Assembly (NCBI GenBank): GCA_963920665.1
Contig: OY987263.1
Span: 20,075,430-20,139,429 of the forward strand
Source: Straminergon stramineum
Taxonomy: Eukaryota > Streptophyta > Bryopsida > Hypnales > Calliergonaceae
Length of the DNA stretch: 64,000 nucleotides
Direction: 5' to 3'
Each line of letters opens with the position of its first letter. The first letter of the stretch is position 1. The notes under the pieces were generated by a model, which searched no databases, was not told the DNA's origin, and saw only the letters and a list, made by a program, of their open reading frames with translations. The translations under genes were made by a program, and so were the position numbers. This document shows, piece by piece, positions 35,858 to 46,920 of the stretch.

Positions 35858-36587
35858 TCATGACAACCCTAAGTTCTGTACGTATGACACTACCATACTA
35901 TTTTTGTTAACGATTACAACAAAAACGAAAGCACGAAGCAGACGAGTGCCGCAAGGGCTTACTAAGCTTATGCCGAGAATAATGATGGCGTACTCGCGCG
36001 CATGGAAGTAACTGTGCACGAAGTGATCCGAACCCACAAAAAGCTCCACACGTCAAGCCCCTTCATCAGAGAATAACTACTTAACTTACATACAAAGCAT
36101 TTGTGACGCTAAATAGTTGGTGAGAAGCATCTATACGAGGAGCCAATTGTGTGGAGTATCATGAATGCTCCCCTGAGCACGAATCAAAAAGAAATGATGT
36201 CATACTTTTCAATTCTGTTGAGGAACGGAAAGACCAGATGCAAAACAAGAATCAAAGTGAAAGTAGCTGATTCGAATGTAGCTACTTACATACAAATCAT
36301 TTGTGAAGCGAAGGACAATGTGGAATAGATAGTGAGAAACATCTACACGAGGAGTCACTGTGTGGAGAATGGTTCATCGTGAACGCTCCCCTGAGCTCGA
36401 CTCCAATAAGAAAATGAGGCCACACTCTTTCAATCACCCATTCAGAAACGTGAAGCCCTAGAGAAGATGCAAAATACGAATCCGAAAGTGCGCTTACCGT
36501 GATGATGACCCAGAAAATATAGTAAGAAGGGAGTGTGCTACAGAAGAGCAACAAGAAGAAGCAGATTGCACGATCTCCGAGATCCAT
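35858..36587 (-). CDS. DPM2: DPM2-like subunit of dolichol-phosphate mannose synthase
   Basis: Exon 1 (36587-36498) begins MDLGDRAICFFLLL and has one membrane segment ending YYIFWVIIT. Exon 2 (36043-35963) carries VGSDHFVHSYFHAREYAIII. Together they match the DPM2/DPMS2 pattern: an N-terminal acidic-Arg-Ala start, a helix with YYxFWVI, then a D-H-x-x-H-x-Y-F loop. DPM2 is a small ER membrane protein that stabilises the catalytic subunit making dolichol-P-mannose for glycosylation and GPI anchors. Exon phases are 0/0. The usual second membrane helix and Lys-rich tail were not found. A third exon at 35875-35858 would add only NLGLS and a stop, giving 62 aa, shorter than the ~80 usual, so the C-terminus is unresolved and the gene may be truncated. 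A double telo-box lies ~150 bp upstream. Confidence 0.65.
36084..36490. repeat. ~200-bp tandem duplication inside the DPM2-like intron
   Basis: ACTTACATACAAA-CATTTGTG occurs at 36084 and 36284, followed in both units by GAGAA-CATCTA-ACGAGGAG, GTGTGGAG and GCTCCCCTGAGC. The two units are diverged. They lie between exon 1 and exon 2, so the intron has doubled most of its length. Confidence 0.75.
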
Positions 36588-36729
36588 TCCGACGATCTCG
36601 CCCTTTTGACTGAAAATTTCAGCCCAATAAGGCCATATTAATTAATCAAGGAAGAAATAAATTGCGATGTGGTGCACCCTTCTGGGGAAATTTGTTGAAT
36701 GTCTTGAAAATCCTACAAGCAAGGTTGAA

Positions 36730-36744
36730 GCCCTAAACCCTAAC
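36730..36744 (+). promoter_or_regulatory. Double telo-box upstream of DPM2-like gene
   Basis: CCCTAAACCCTAA, two plant telomere-type units, about 145 bp before the minus-strand ATG. Confidence 0.5.
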
Positions 36745-37836
36745 TCGGAATCGAGTCAACACGAAACACAAATACTATGGTGAATTTCCTCCTCTGGGTC
36801 TTCTACAATACAAATTAAACCTCCGTAACTGAGCGTCACATTACTGCAATCTCTTCACAAGTCTGTCGTTAAGAGATTTCATTCCCAGCAGCTCCGTCAC
36901 CTGAGTCCAGTTTTTCCATAAAATCACATTCTTCCGAATGGTTCAACTAACTTAATGTTAGCTTTGCCCTGAATGTAAGAATTTGATACATCAGAGTTAT
37001 CCTTTGACTCATACAGTTTTCAATCCTATTGCAAAAACAACCCAAAGGGCTTTCGAGCACCTACAAATTCAATCAGATTGACAATTTCATATTGACTTCT
37101 CGCCATTCCTTCACCAGCATGAGCCAACAACAACACTTTAAGGAGAACTCTCTTATCTTCGTTAAAGTACTACAAATTGCCACAACAAAGTTATCAAATA
37201 ATCTTCTACCACTACGTCTCTAAACCCACGCACCTCACAAGTATGCTTAGGTCAACGTTTCATGATCACCAAGCTCCATTACAGCACGCCATGCGTTTGC
37301 TCCGTCATCTGCCCTTTGCCTCAAAGTATTCTAATTGCGCACATACCTGCAAAAGTCATGCATCTTCAAATTCATAGAATTGACAAAATTGTAAACCCTG
37401 TCGGGAGACCTCGAAGCGATTGTCGGTTGAAGAAGAAAAAATCGGATGATTTTTCAAACTAGTCGGAAGAGAAACACAAAAGAGAAGGAAGCCAAGTGGG
37501 TCAGTCAACAGGAAACATAAGGTCCAGAAATGTTGTGGGCACAAATTTGCGATGGTTTGTGCAATATTTCTTGATGCAAATTTTGAAGGGGTGATAAATA
37601 ATTTTCGCTCATTTAATAGTGCCTACACTGATTGCATTTTTTGTTGTATATTGAATGTTAAGTTTTTGTTGGTACGGAGTTCACTTTCACTAATGAAAAA
37701 CTTCAATGTAGGACCCTAAAATTACCTGGGTAAGGATGTAGGTAAAAAAACTGCAGACTAAATAATCTTAAAAGCATACTTTCAGCATACAGCCCACCAA
37801 GAAGGGAAAAAATAAACAAAAAATTTGTTAACATAC
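36745..37836. other. Interval between DPM2-like gene and GPN3 pseudogene
   Basis: No gene seen. The missing last exon of the GPN3-like gene would be expected here but could not be recognised. Confidence 0.35.
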
Positions 37837-40329
37837 CAGTTAAGCAAGTGCATGGTTCAATTTCCGGAAGCATGGCGCCATATGGGCATTTAAATCGTCA
37901 AAAAGAAGCCGAACATCAGGATCCAAGAACCTGCCCATCCACATTGAGGTCAGTCCAAAGAACAAAAAGAGCACGCTAACATATATTTGCAACATTGCAT
38001 GATTGGACTCCTCCATGATGCAACTCAAAGCAAACTTACTAATCCATTGCTGAAAATCGGCATAAATACTTAAAAATAACTCAGCAACAGAACCCGTTTG
38101 GGTAGTGCACCAAATGCTTTAGAAATGAAGCTACAAGTCAAATTATATAGGAGACCACGTTCTCATCTATCGATGTCACTCTTATTGGGTAAAAGATCGA
38201 CCTTTGTCAAGACATTAATGTACGGAAGTTCTTGTTGAATCATAGCTGAAAGTGAAGCCATACAGCCGCTAATATTCTTCGTGATATCTGACACAAACTG
38301 TGACAATAACAAGATACAGCATATTAGAAGACGAGCAGAAATACTTGTTGACTGCAGTCTGAATGACGGACGAAAGGAAACCTTACATTATGAAAGCTCG
38401 TGTAACAAATACTGATATTCACTGTCTGCTGACCTGCGCGTCAGTCATGTAAACAGCGCGAACATTAAAGTCCCATCTCTTCAGCTGATCCACAAATGTA
38501 CGAAGCAAAGGTATACGTGAATAAAGCTCGATCTGACCTGCGCACAAACAGATATAATGAAGTCATCAGAAACCATGCCCTTTATTTCTCAATTATCCAT
38601 CGTAGAGTTGACGTTCCAACATGATATTCACTAGCTATGTTTCAAAGAATGACAGTGGACAATTCATGTTATCCGTATGCCCACCACCATCTTTGCCCCT
38701 GTAAGTTCCAAAGAAGCGATTACAATGTCTTCAGCGACACTTAAACAAACGAATGAGTATGTCCTTGGGTGATAGAGCTGAACTCTCAGCAATTTAAACT
38801 ATATGTAACATAAATGCATGCAACTATATCAACTCTTCGTTCGTAATAATCAAATCAGATAAAATTGTTGCCGGGATTCAACGAACACTGTGGCTCATAT
38901 TCACCTTGAGATATCTCCAAAACGCCACTATGAGATGCGTTTGAAATATCCAACAGCATCCTCTCCAAAATGGCATTCCAAAAGACTGTTGCACTTCATT
39001 AATTCCCATTTACGTAAAAAAGGGCAAGAGAATAAGGTCACAGCAATTCAAGCATGGTCCGATTTCTATTGTAAACAAGCAGTTTCTTAGATTTCCTATT
39101 AGTGATGCTCACACGACTCTATGATTCCAAAGAAACGGCAAAAAATATTGAGATGGATTGTTGCAGCACTTAATTTGTCATGAGCTAAAATTAAATAGCT
39201 CAACTAGCCAAAAATCTCGGCATATTATCTCTGCATCGATTGACTTGTCCCACATTATAGACACACATTAGGAGCAACGAGGAGGACCGTCACGGAACAT
39301 TTTAATGACTTACAAAGAAGCTTGGTTTTGTGACCCCATCAGAAAATCAGAAAGCCCTAAAATTTAGTTTTTCATTAAAGGCCTTAAAAAAAATCGTGAG
39401 ACTGACTATCAGACAAGGAGGAAGACCAAGGGAGTGCAACTAACTGCACATATCATCAGTGCCCCTCCGGACCAACAACGACACCAGTAACGGTTTCTCA
39501 AACAAGAACATGTTTATAATTCGACGACAAAATAGGAAAGGAACCAACCGGGACAATCGAAGATCAGGTAGTCATCATCAATGTAGTCTTCCAACTGCTC
39601 TGACAGCCAGTCATCAAGATTATCCTCAAGATATCTATCACTTGGTCAAAGTGCAACCCATTAATGACTTCACAAAGATTGCTACAAATGTTGTAATATG
39701 GAATGTATGTATAAGAAAAAAAATGCCAGACAGGTTTTGTAGCAAAATCTTATATACAAGGAAAAGCATACTCCATACAGTACACAAGGCCACCGTTCGG
39801 CCCAAGTTTTAGATCCTCTATTACATCTTCTAAAGATATCAGCTCCCGGATGTCTGTATGCGGCAAGTGACCACACTCAGATCGTGTTAATAAGTGCTTC
39901 AGCGGAAGGTTGATTTTCATTCTATTTTTAAGAAGATCTGTGGACAGTTGTAATTTGACTGCACTTGCATACGTCCTCTAAAAGCAGCGCTAAAATCTCA
40001 GGGCTCAGGCTAACAAAAGTACTCACCAATAGAGAAAGGGTACTCAAAATGGATCCAAGTTCACCACATGGACAGTTCTACCGATACTCTGGAAGTGCTC
40101 GAAAACATTCTTACAGTAGGTCGACTGCAACAAGCAATCACATCAGGTTTCCAGAAATCGACAAACTCAAAAACATAACCATCACACTTCACAGAAAACA
40201 AAATCCCTCACATGGTGCCATTCGAATATGGCTTGGTAATGATAATGATGAATCACGCCAACTCACGCTGAGAAGCATACCTTGCCACTGCCGGCGGGCC
40301 CGATGAAGGGCTGAGCATATATAACGCAT
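37837..40329 (-). pseudogene. GPN3: GPN-loop GTPase 3 (GPN3) pseudogene
   Basis: Seven exons are recognisable: 40329-40281, 40124-40027, 39853-39772, 39634-39549, 38537-38434, 38297-38167, 37930-37837. They encode G1 [35 protein letters not shown] with the GPN loop, DCPG plus QIE (G3), TKVD (G4) and the RFLDPDVRLLFDDLN region, in the order of plant GPN3. GPN3 helps RNA polymerase II assembly and nuclear import. Four lesions are visible: an extra ATAT just after the start codon that shifts the frame; an 11-nt deletion directly after VVNLDP; a donor reading ATGAGA instead of GTGAGA after 38167; and TAA one codon before the last visible donor (37840-37842), where relatives have Glu. Otherwise exon phases agree. 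The last exon was not found. A telo-box-like AGGGTTTT lies just before the start, as in an intact gene. Confidence 0.8.
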
Positions 40330-42335
40330 TTTTACAAAACCCTACACCGCGAGGCCAAAAGCCACAACTTCAAGTTCCAATCAGAGCATCAAACTCTGTC
40401 ATCCAACTGGGCTTCATTGCATCGGGGAGAGGAGCAATTGATGTAAACCCCCGTCTGAAAATTTTGCGTTCATTTTGCGGGAGGATTACACTCTGTAAGG
40501 CCTCGCCCGCACCACAACAATAGCAAGACTTCGTTAACCGCACAAGTAGCAAGAGTTTACAAACGTTAGCTATCAAACTTTCTTTGCGCCCGCAAAGACC
40601 AAGAAAATTAGCCGATGTTAAGGGGAGTTAGGCTTTGTTATTTTTTTCCCTGCCCGCTTGGATTCCACTTCGGTGCCCCTTCACTTACTACCTGATCTCT
40701 GCATTCTCATATGTAATTGCTTGTACTCAGTCTACTCTAATTCTTGCGTACAGATCGAAGTGCTTCCTTTTATAGCTGTGAGCTTAGGGTTTCAATACTT
40801 GCAAACTGCCATGTCGTCATATTTGTTAAAATGGCTTTTTTCAATCGCCCATCATGTGCTCAGTGATTATGGTAGTAAGGCTCTTTAGATATTTTAGATA
40901 ATTACTTACCATAATAAAAACAATCACAAACTGAATAATCAAATACGCAAGCATTGCAAACGATATAGACGACATTGCAGGCAAAAGTTTTTAACGTACC
41001 CTAGACTTCGAGATCTGCTCCTCTCAACTACCGGGGCTGGGCTTGTGGAACATCTCAAAACGACATGTTCTGGGGTGCAGGACGAAGTATGAATGGAGAA
41101 AACAAGCTGTGATTCCTACTCATGCAGTTGCGGTCTCAGTTTCTACAAGATTCAGGGGACTTTCTTGGACACTCAAGGGTAACCGAATCAGCAACTACTG
41201 TACCATAAATTCGAAGTTGTGCAGATCTTATAAGCATATTCTTCGGTCAGTCCCACACCCTGCCCCCACAGAAGTTTAAGCTTATGCTCAGCTCTGGTAT
41301 CTTCACAGGTGTAGAGTGATTAAAATATTTTGAAACTCATCATGCTCCTTAGCAGGGGATTGAATTCCAATATGCATTTAACGCGTGCCAATCTATTCAA
41401 CTCAGAGAGTTTCCTAATCAGCATTTTACACCAAGCAAGCATTGTTTCAGTCTCAAATTGCCTCCATTACACAACAAGGTTCGAATTGACGGGGTGAAAA
41501 ATTTACAGGTGGGAGCAGAGATTCAGAAACCAAGCTGTGCTCAAGGAAAGTAGGGTCTTGCATTACACTTCACTCAAGTGCTGCACTTCAATCTACTTCA
41601 GGGTGTAATACTTCACGACAAAACTTTGACTACACAACAAATTTTGGTTGAAAAAGCGTTGAGATTTGGTACCTGGGGCAACCAGAAGACGACGAAGCAC
41701 CCCAATTCAACTCCAAGCAGTTGATCCCCAACCAAAGCACCACAGTCCCCTCAGGATCGTCTTGAGCTCCTTCGAGAGGCTGCAATACCTTACATTACTG
41801 TGAAGAGAGATTACCTGCACACATATATATGTGAGCCCATTTCAATCACAAAAGCTGCAATTCTGCATTCGAAAGAGATCAAAAGCAGCGAGAAGGCTAT
41901 CAAAAGACGAAATTAGAACCGAGGTTGCAAATTGCCATACCTGCATCAAGCTCGCGGAGGTTTACCAGCGGCAAATGGTGATCGGAGAAGCCGAGGAGCG
42001 CTATTACAGATCAAGAAAGCGCCTCGAAAACCCGGAAGAACAAGAGGCCCGCGTACATGAACCCCGTGAAGTGAATGATCGAAACAGTCGATGCTCATCA
42101 GAAGAGGGTGGCTGGAGTTCAGTGCGGTTTGGGAAACTTCATGTCAAGAAGGGAAGGGAATTTCTCTCGTCAACCTTCAGAATGGGAAGATCAATTAACC
42201 CCGTAGCGACTTGAATTCTTTCTTCATCAGTTTCTTGACTTTTTGCATGTTTTTGCTTCTATCTTTGTTATTATAATTATTATAAATATTAAAAAAATAT
42301 TACTTACCTCAATCCATACCTTAAGATAGGCTATT
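40330..42335. other. Moderately GC-rich interval without an assigned gene
   Basis: A 127-codon plus-strand ORF at 41831-42214 is charged (KDEIRTEVANCHTCIKLAEV) but has no recognised domain. On the minus strand a short splice-bounded stretch near 41670-41790 reads DDPEGTVVLWLGINCLELNW. Either could be an exon of an unannotated gene; neither has support from phase-matched neighbours. Confidence 0.3.
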
Positions 42336-42614
42336 CATTAGAGAAGATTTGAGGGCTCAACATGCCTGTTTCAGGGTTGTTCCCTTGCCTATTTCCTCTG
42401 TCCGGGAACGTCTCGATGCTGGTTGGAAAATAAATATAAAAATAAAATAAAATTTAGTTCTGAAATGCAAAAAAAACATTTTAATTTAATTTAATTTAAT
42501 TTTTTGACCTAGCATGGTCTCGGCCACGTCAAATTGTAGCAGTGGTACAATTCCTACATTCCTTGTAGCCTGGGAACTCGCAGGCATATACAACCCTCAA
42601 ATCTCCCCCAAATG
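42336..42614. mobile_element. MITE, 279 bp, CATTAGGGGAGATTTGAGG family, inverted copy
   Basis: CATTAGAGAAGATTTGAGGG at the left and CCCTCAAATCTCCCCCAAATG at the right. The interior carries the same landmarks as 10093-10374 on the opposite strand (GGTCTCGGCCACGTC, GGAACTCGCAGGCATA). Confidence 0.65.
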
Positions 42615-42636
42615 TGTTTTGTTTTGCTTTTTACAT

Positions 42637-42841
42637 TGAGATCTCCTGGACCGTGCATTCCCCGATCAAGTTTTTGGTACCGATGGAAAGTCCTCCACGA
42701 GGAGGGGTGCACAAGCTTTGTTTCACAATGTTTGGACTTACGGTGTGAAAGTTATGGGATTTCAAAGTTTTTATCAATAAAAAAATTGGAAAAATACTTT
42801 TACTTTGATTTTGACTATGGAAACAACAAAGGGCACACTAG
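42637..42841 (+). mobile_element. Helitron-like 3' terminal block, copy 2
   Basis: Aligns with 23849-24056 from GAGATCTCCTGGACCGTGC to GGGCACACTAG followed by T. It lies 22 bp after the CATTAGGGG MITE. Confidence 0.5.
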
Positions 42842-43059
42842 TCTCATTAAATTCATCATATTAAAACTATGGTTTTTCAAAAGTAAAGCATTGCAGGGCT
42901 GTCATACCAGACGGACATCCGGTTTGCCTGTTTGTCCAGTTCACCCGTCCGATGTGGTCAACACTAAGTTGACTTTCTTTAATTGAAAAAACAAGTGATT
43001 TGGTTGCCACTTTAACACCACCTAGTTGCCAAGTAGGATCCAGGGCTTGGACGTCACCG

Positions 43060-43235
43060 GTAGGGGTACAAACTTTAGCCAAGGTGCAGACGTAATCTTG
43101 CCATGGCACAAACAGAAGTCAAGGCGGGGACAAAATTGTGTCGGGGTACAGATGAATGTTGAGGCGGGGACTAGAGTGGGTCAGGGGGCAGACGGTAGTT
43201 AGGACGCAGACAGAAGTAGTTGGGGTGCAGACGAT
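43060..43235. repeat. Degenerate minisatellite in the hAT-like element
   Basis: About eight imperfect ~22-bp units resembling GGGGTGCAGACGGTAGTTAG. Related GTCCGTGCCCC and CATGCCCTGACCAGG motifs recur inverted near the right end, as subterminal repeats of hAT elements do. Confidence 0.6.
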
Positions 43236-43559
43236 TTTTTCAAAATTGGAGCCAAATTGAATTAATTTATTTTTGAATGAAAGGGGTCCTTGTACAACCG
43301 AACCATATTTTTTTTCATTGGGGCCAAGTGGAACTAATTCCTTGTGAATTTAAAAGTGAAGGAAAAGAACCATGCTCCATGGGCCCATATTTTTTTCCCT
43401 TGAAGGCAAATGAATTTAATTCATTATCTATTAAGAAGCAATAAAGGGGCCCTCATTCAATTAAACCATATTTTTTTGCATTGTAGGCAAAAAATTACTA
43501 ATTCCTTTTGAATTTATGGGCAATAAGGGGGGACCCTTGCTCACATGAACCATATTTTT

Positions 43560-44485
43560 TTAACCCCTAAAGGACCATTGTCCCCTCAAGGGACAAATGG
43601 GATTTTGGGCAAGTACCTATAGGCTGAATTTTTGTCCTGATTTTTTGAAACTTTTTATGTAGATAGAAAAACTTATAAGTTTCATGGGAATATAATTTTC
43701 TTTCAATCGGTGCCTAGGAACAAAAGTTATGCCCAAATAAGCTCAAAACAGAGGAGAGGGGTTTCAAAAAAAAAAAATTTGCAGAAATTTGAATTTTTTT
43801 CTTTTCAGTTTTTCTTGCCATGGATTATATTTTTGTCTATCTAAGAAACTTTGATTCATTCCATTTGGATTTGTTATGAGAAAGTTATGGACAATCTTAT
43901 TTTTTGGGCACTTAGAGCATCTTCTTGAAAAAAAATAACTTGTAGGATTCATTTTCGAATGCAATTTTTACAATTTAAAAAAAAAATTCCTTGTGGTTTA
44001 GATTTTTTGCTAGAAAAATCTCACCATTGGGATTAATGCATTTTAATTCCTTATAAAAGATATTAATATTTTAGATTTTCCTACTATCTCGTACCTACTT
44101 CTACTTAACAATTTTGTTAATAATGAAAATTAATTTTTTTTAATTTTCTTTTTTTTGCTAGACTCTCAACTCAATTCTCCATTGTAAAGATTTAAAGCTC
44201 AAAAATTTGTAGAGCAAAAATTTAAAGTTAAAAATGTTCAAAGTCAAAAAATCTCGTCCCACAATGTATTGAAAAACTTGTTTTTTGCACTTGAAATGCA
44301 GATTTCTTGCAATCTGTGTGGTCCAAAATTCTGAAATTTTTTCCACACATTCTCATACTAGTTAGGTGTAGGATCATATGGTTAGATGTGGAAAAAAAAT
44401 GAAAATTTGTTTTACTCTTTACTAAAGATATGGCAGTTTTGAGTGTTTTTTGGCAGAAAATAGGCCTTGGTCCTTTAGGGGTTAA
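43560..44485. mobile_element. TTAA-type element, 926 bp, best-preserved ends
   Basis: Left TTAACCCCTAAAGGACCA and right TGGTCCTTTAGGGGTTAA (one base apart) form a long inverted repeat enclosed by TTAA. It separates two tandem units (43245-43559 and 44486-44770, both starting AATTGGAG-CAAATTGAA), so it inserted at their junction after the duplication. The interior aligns inversely with 4500-4900 (the CCAAATAAAATGAATCAAA region). Confidence 0.8.
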
Positions 44486-44789
44486 ATTGGAGTCAAATTG
44501 AACTAACTTATTTTCGAATGAAAGGGGGCCCTTGTACAACCAAACCATATTTATTTCCATTGGGGTCAAGTGGAACTAATTTCTTGTAAATTTAAAAGTA
44601 AAGGAAGAAGAACCTTGCTCCCTGGACCCATATTTTTTTTCCATGTAGGCGAATGAATTTAATACATTCTCCATTAAGAAGCAATAAAAGGGCCCTCGTT
44701 CAATTGAACCATATTTTTTTGCATTGTAGGCAAAAAATACTAATTCCTTTTGAATTTATAAGCAATAACCAAAAGGTTTGAATTCCCAA

Positions 44790-46640
44790 ATCCCAATCCT
44801 TGTATCTTCGATTAACACAAATGAACCCTTGAAGTAGAACCCAAAAATATTAACTTGTATTTGAAGGGATTTCCAAACCCTTATAACCTGTACTTCAACT
44901 TGAAGGAGTTGAAGCCCTTGAAGTACAAGCACATAACATCTAACTTGTATTTGATTTGAATTTTAAAATTTAGATACTTGGAACAAAAATTATCAACACC
45001 ATAAAGCCTTCAACTATAACTAAACAAAACGTAACTTCGATTTGATTTGAAATCAACACCTTTGTAGCATCTAGTAACAAGACAAAAGCCTTGAACTTAC
45101 TTCAAAACCACTAGAACTTGCATTTTGTTTCCTTTCCAAATCCTTGTAGCCTCTGTTTTCAAAAATAAATCCTTGAACTACAGTTGAATACATTGTAATA
45201 CGTTAATGATGTGAATTCCAATTTCCGAACCCTTATAGCCCCCATTACCAAAAATAAACCCATTCAATTAGAACTCTACAAAATGTAAGTTGTGTTTGAT
45301 TTGTTTTTGGAACTCTAAACCCTTTTAGTTTCTATTTGGAGAATTCGAAAATGCATTCTTCAACTTGAATTTTAAAAAATGTGTACCTTGTCTTTCGTCA
45401 TAAATCCAAAAAAATTCTAGCCTCTAATTTCGAATTTTTTTCTTGAAGTATGCAAGTTAATTTTTATTTTCTAAAATCTCCTTTTTTGGAGGTGGGGACT
45501 AGTTCTCAAGTCCTTGGGGAAGCCAAGAAGGACAAGTGCGGCACAAGAAAGGAGCCACATCCTTCCAAGAATTGTCTTTGAACTCAAAAAGTAGTTGGAC
45601 TTCTTCATGCAACCATTGACTTGCAAATATTCCCTGAGCTCAAATTAAGGGCAGACTTCATTAATGGCTTCCCTCTCTTCATGGGAAGGAAGAGTCCCAT
45701 GCCAATTTCAAATGTTGAAGCTGAATTCTACTCCCCCTTGTTGTCCTCCTCAACGTCCATGCCCTGACCAGGTGTCTATGCCTTGACTTGGGCATATGTG
45801 TGGAAACTTATCCAAGTGATAGACTTGAACTCTCTCCAAGCCAAATTTGAACTCTCTCCATGACAAACTTCCCCATGCGAACTCACAAACTTGAACACAC
45901 AAATATCTTAACTAATACTTCATTTCAATCCCAAACCCTCTAGTAGCCCCTTACAAAAAGAACATGTTGAAGGTGAATTCCAAAAAAATCTTAACAAGTA
46001 TTTCATCTCAATTCCAAAGCCTTCTATGATCCCATTACCAAAAAGTACCATTGAACTTGAATTCAAAAATAACTTAAGTAGTATTTGATTTCAATCCCAA
46101 ACCATTCTAGAATCCCATTACAAAAATAAAATTTTCTAGTTGAATGATTGAATTGAAAAATAACTTGACTAGTATTTCATTTCAATCCCAATTCCAAAAG
46201 ACCCAAACCGGTTTGGGTTACCCATTACAAAAATAACCCGTTGAACTTGAATTCAAAAATAATGTAACTAGTATTTCATTTCAATACCAAACCCTTTTGG
46301 TATCCCCATTACAAGAATATACCATTCAAGTCTTGAAGACCCAAATCCTTGTAGCCTCTTTTCCCGAAAACAAACCCTTCAAGTATATATGAATGCATTA
46401 TAATTTGTATTTGATTTCAATCCAAACCATTGTAGCTATTTATTTCAAAAATAAAGCCTTGAACAAAAATCCAAAAAAATATAAGTTGGTTATGATTTGA
46501 TTTGTAAACTCCAAACCCTAAATCCCAAATAGGTTCTATTTAGAAGAATGAAAAATGAATCCTTGAACACAAATTTAAACAAATATGTACCTTGCCTTTC
46601 ATTAGGACTCCAAACCCTTTGGGATTCTACTCACACAAAT
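44790..46640. repeat. Long degenerate tandem array
   Basis: Many imperfect units of roughly 80-100 bp, each with a phrase like AACCCTTGTAGCC, ATTACAAAAATAA and CCCTTGAACTTGAATTC, then AACTTGTATTTGATTTCAAT. Unit boundaries blur from divergence. Non-coding. Confidence 0.65.
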
Positions 46641-46920
46641 TTTGTCCTTCTTGTTTAGAAGTTCAGTTTCATTTTCTAAATTTATTTTTTTGGGTGGGTC
46701 CTAGTTCTCAAGTGCTTGATGAAGGCAAGAAGGAGAAGTTTGGCCCCAAAGAATGGAGCGACATGCTTCCATACATTGTCTTTGAACTCAAAAAGTGGTT
46801 GGACCTCTTCATGCAGCCATTGACTTGAAGATATTCCCCAAACTCAAATGAAGGGCTAGTTGCATTAATGGGTTCCCCCTCTTCATGGGAAAGAAGAATC
46901 CCATGACCAAGTTCAATGCG
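45488..46920. repeat. ~230-bp direct repeat, copies at 45488-45714 and 46690-46920
   Basis: Both copies contain CTAGTTCTCAAG, CATTGTCTTTGAACTCAAAA and CTCTTCATGGGAA. In the second copy a plus-strand frame stays open (MLPYIVFELKKWLDLFMQPL); in the first it is broken by stops. An old coding origin is possible but not shown. Confidence 0.7.

Noticed and set aside
41470..41500. tRNA T-arm-like GGTTCGAATT
   Set aside because: No matching acceptor stem, anticodon arm or D-arm around it.
41670..41790. Minus-strand stretch reading TVVLWLGINCLELNW, reminiscent of prefoldin 3 (LWLGANVMLEY)
   Set aside because: Only a dozen residues are similar, the following sequence does not match prefoldin, and no phase-matched neighbouring exon was found.
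41831..42214. 127-codon charged plus-strand ORF
   Set aside because: No recognised domain, start context or neighbouring exon; kept only as a note in the interval entry.
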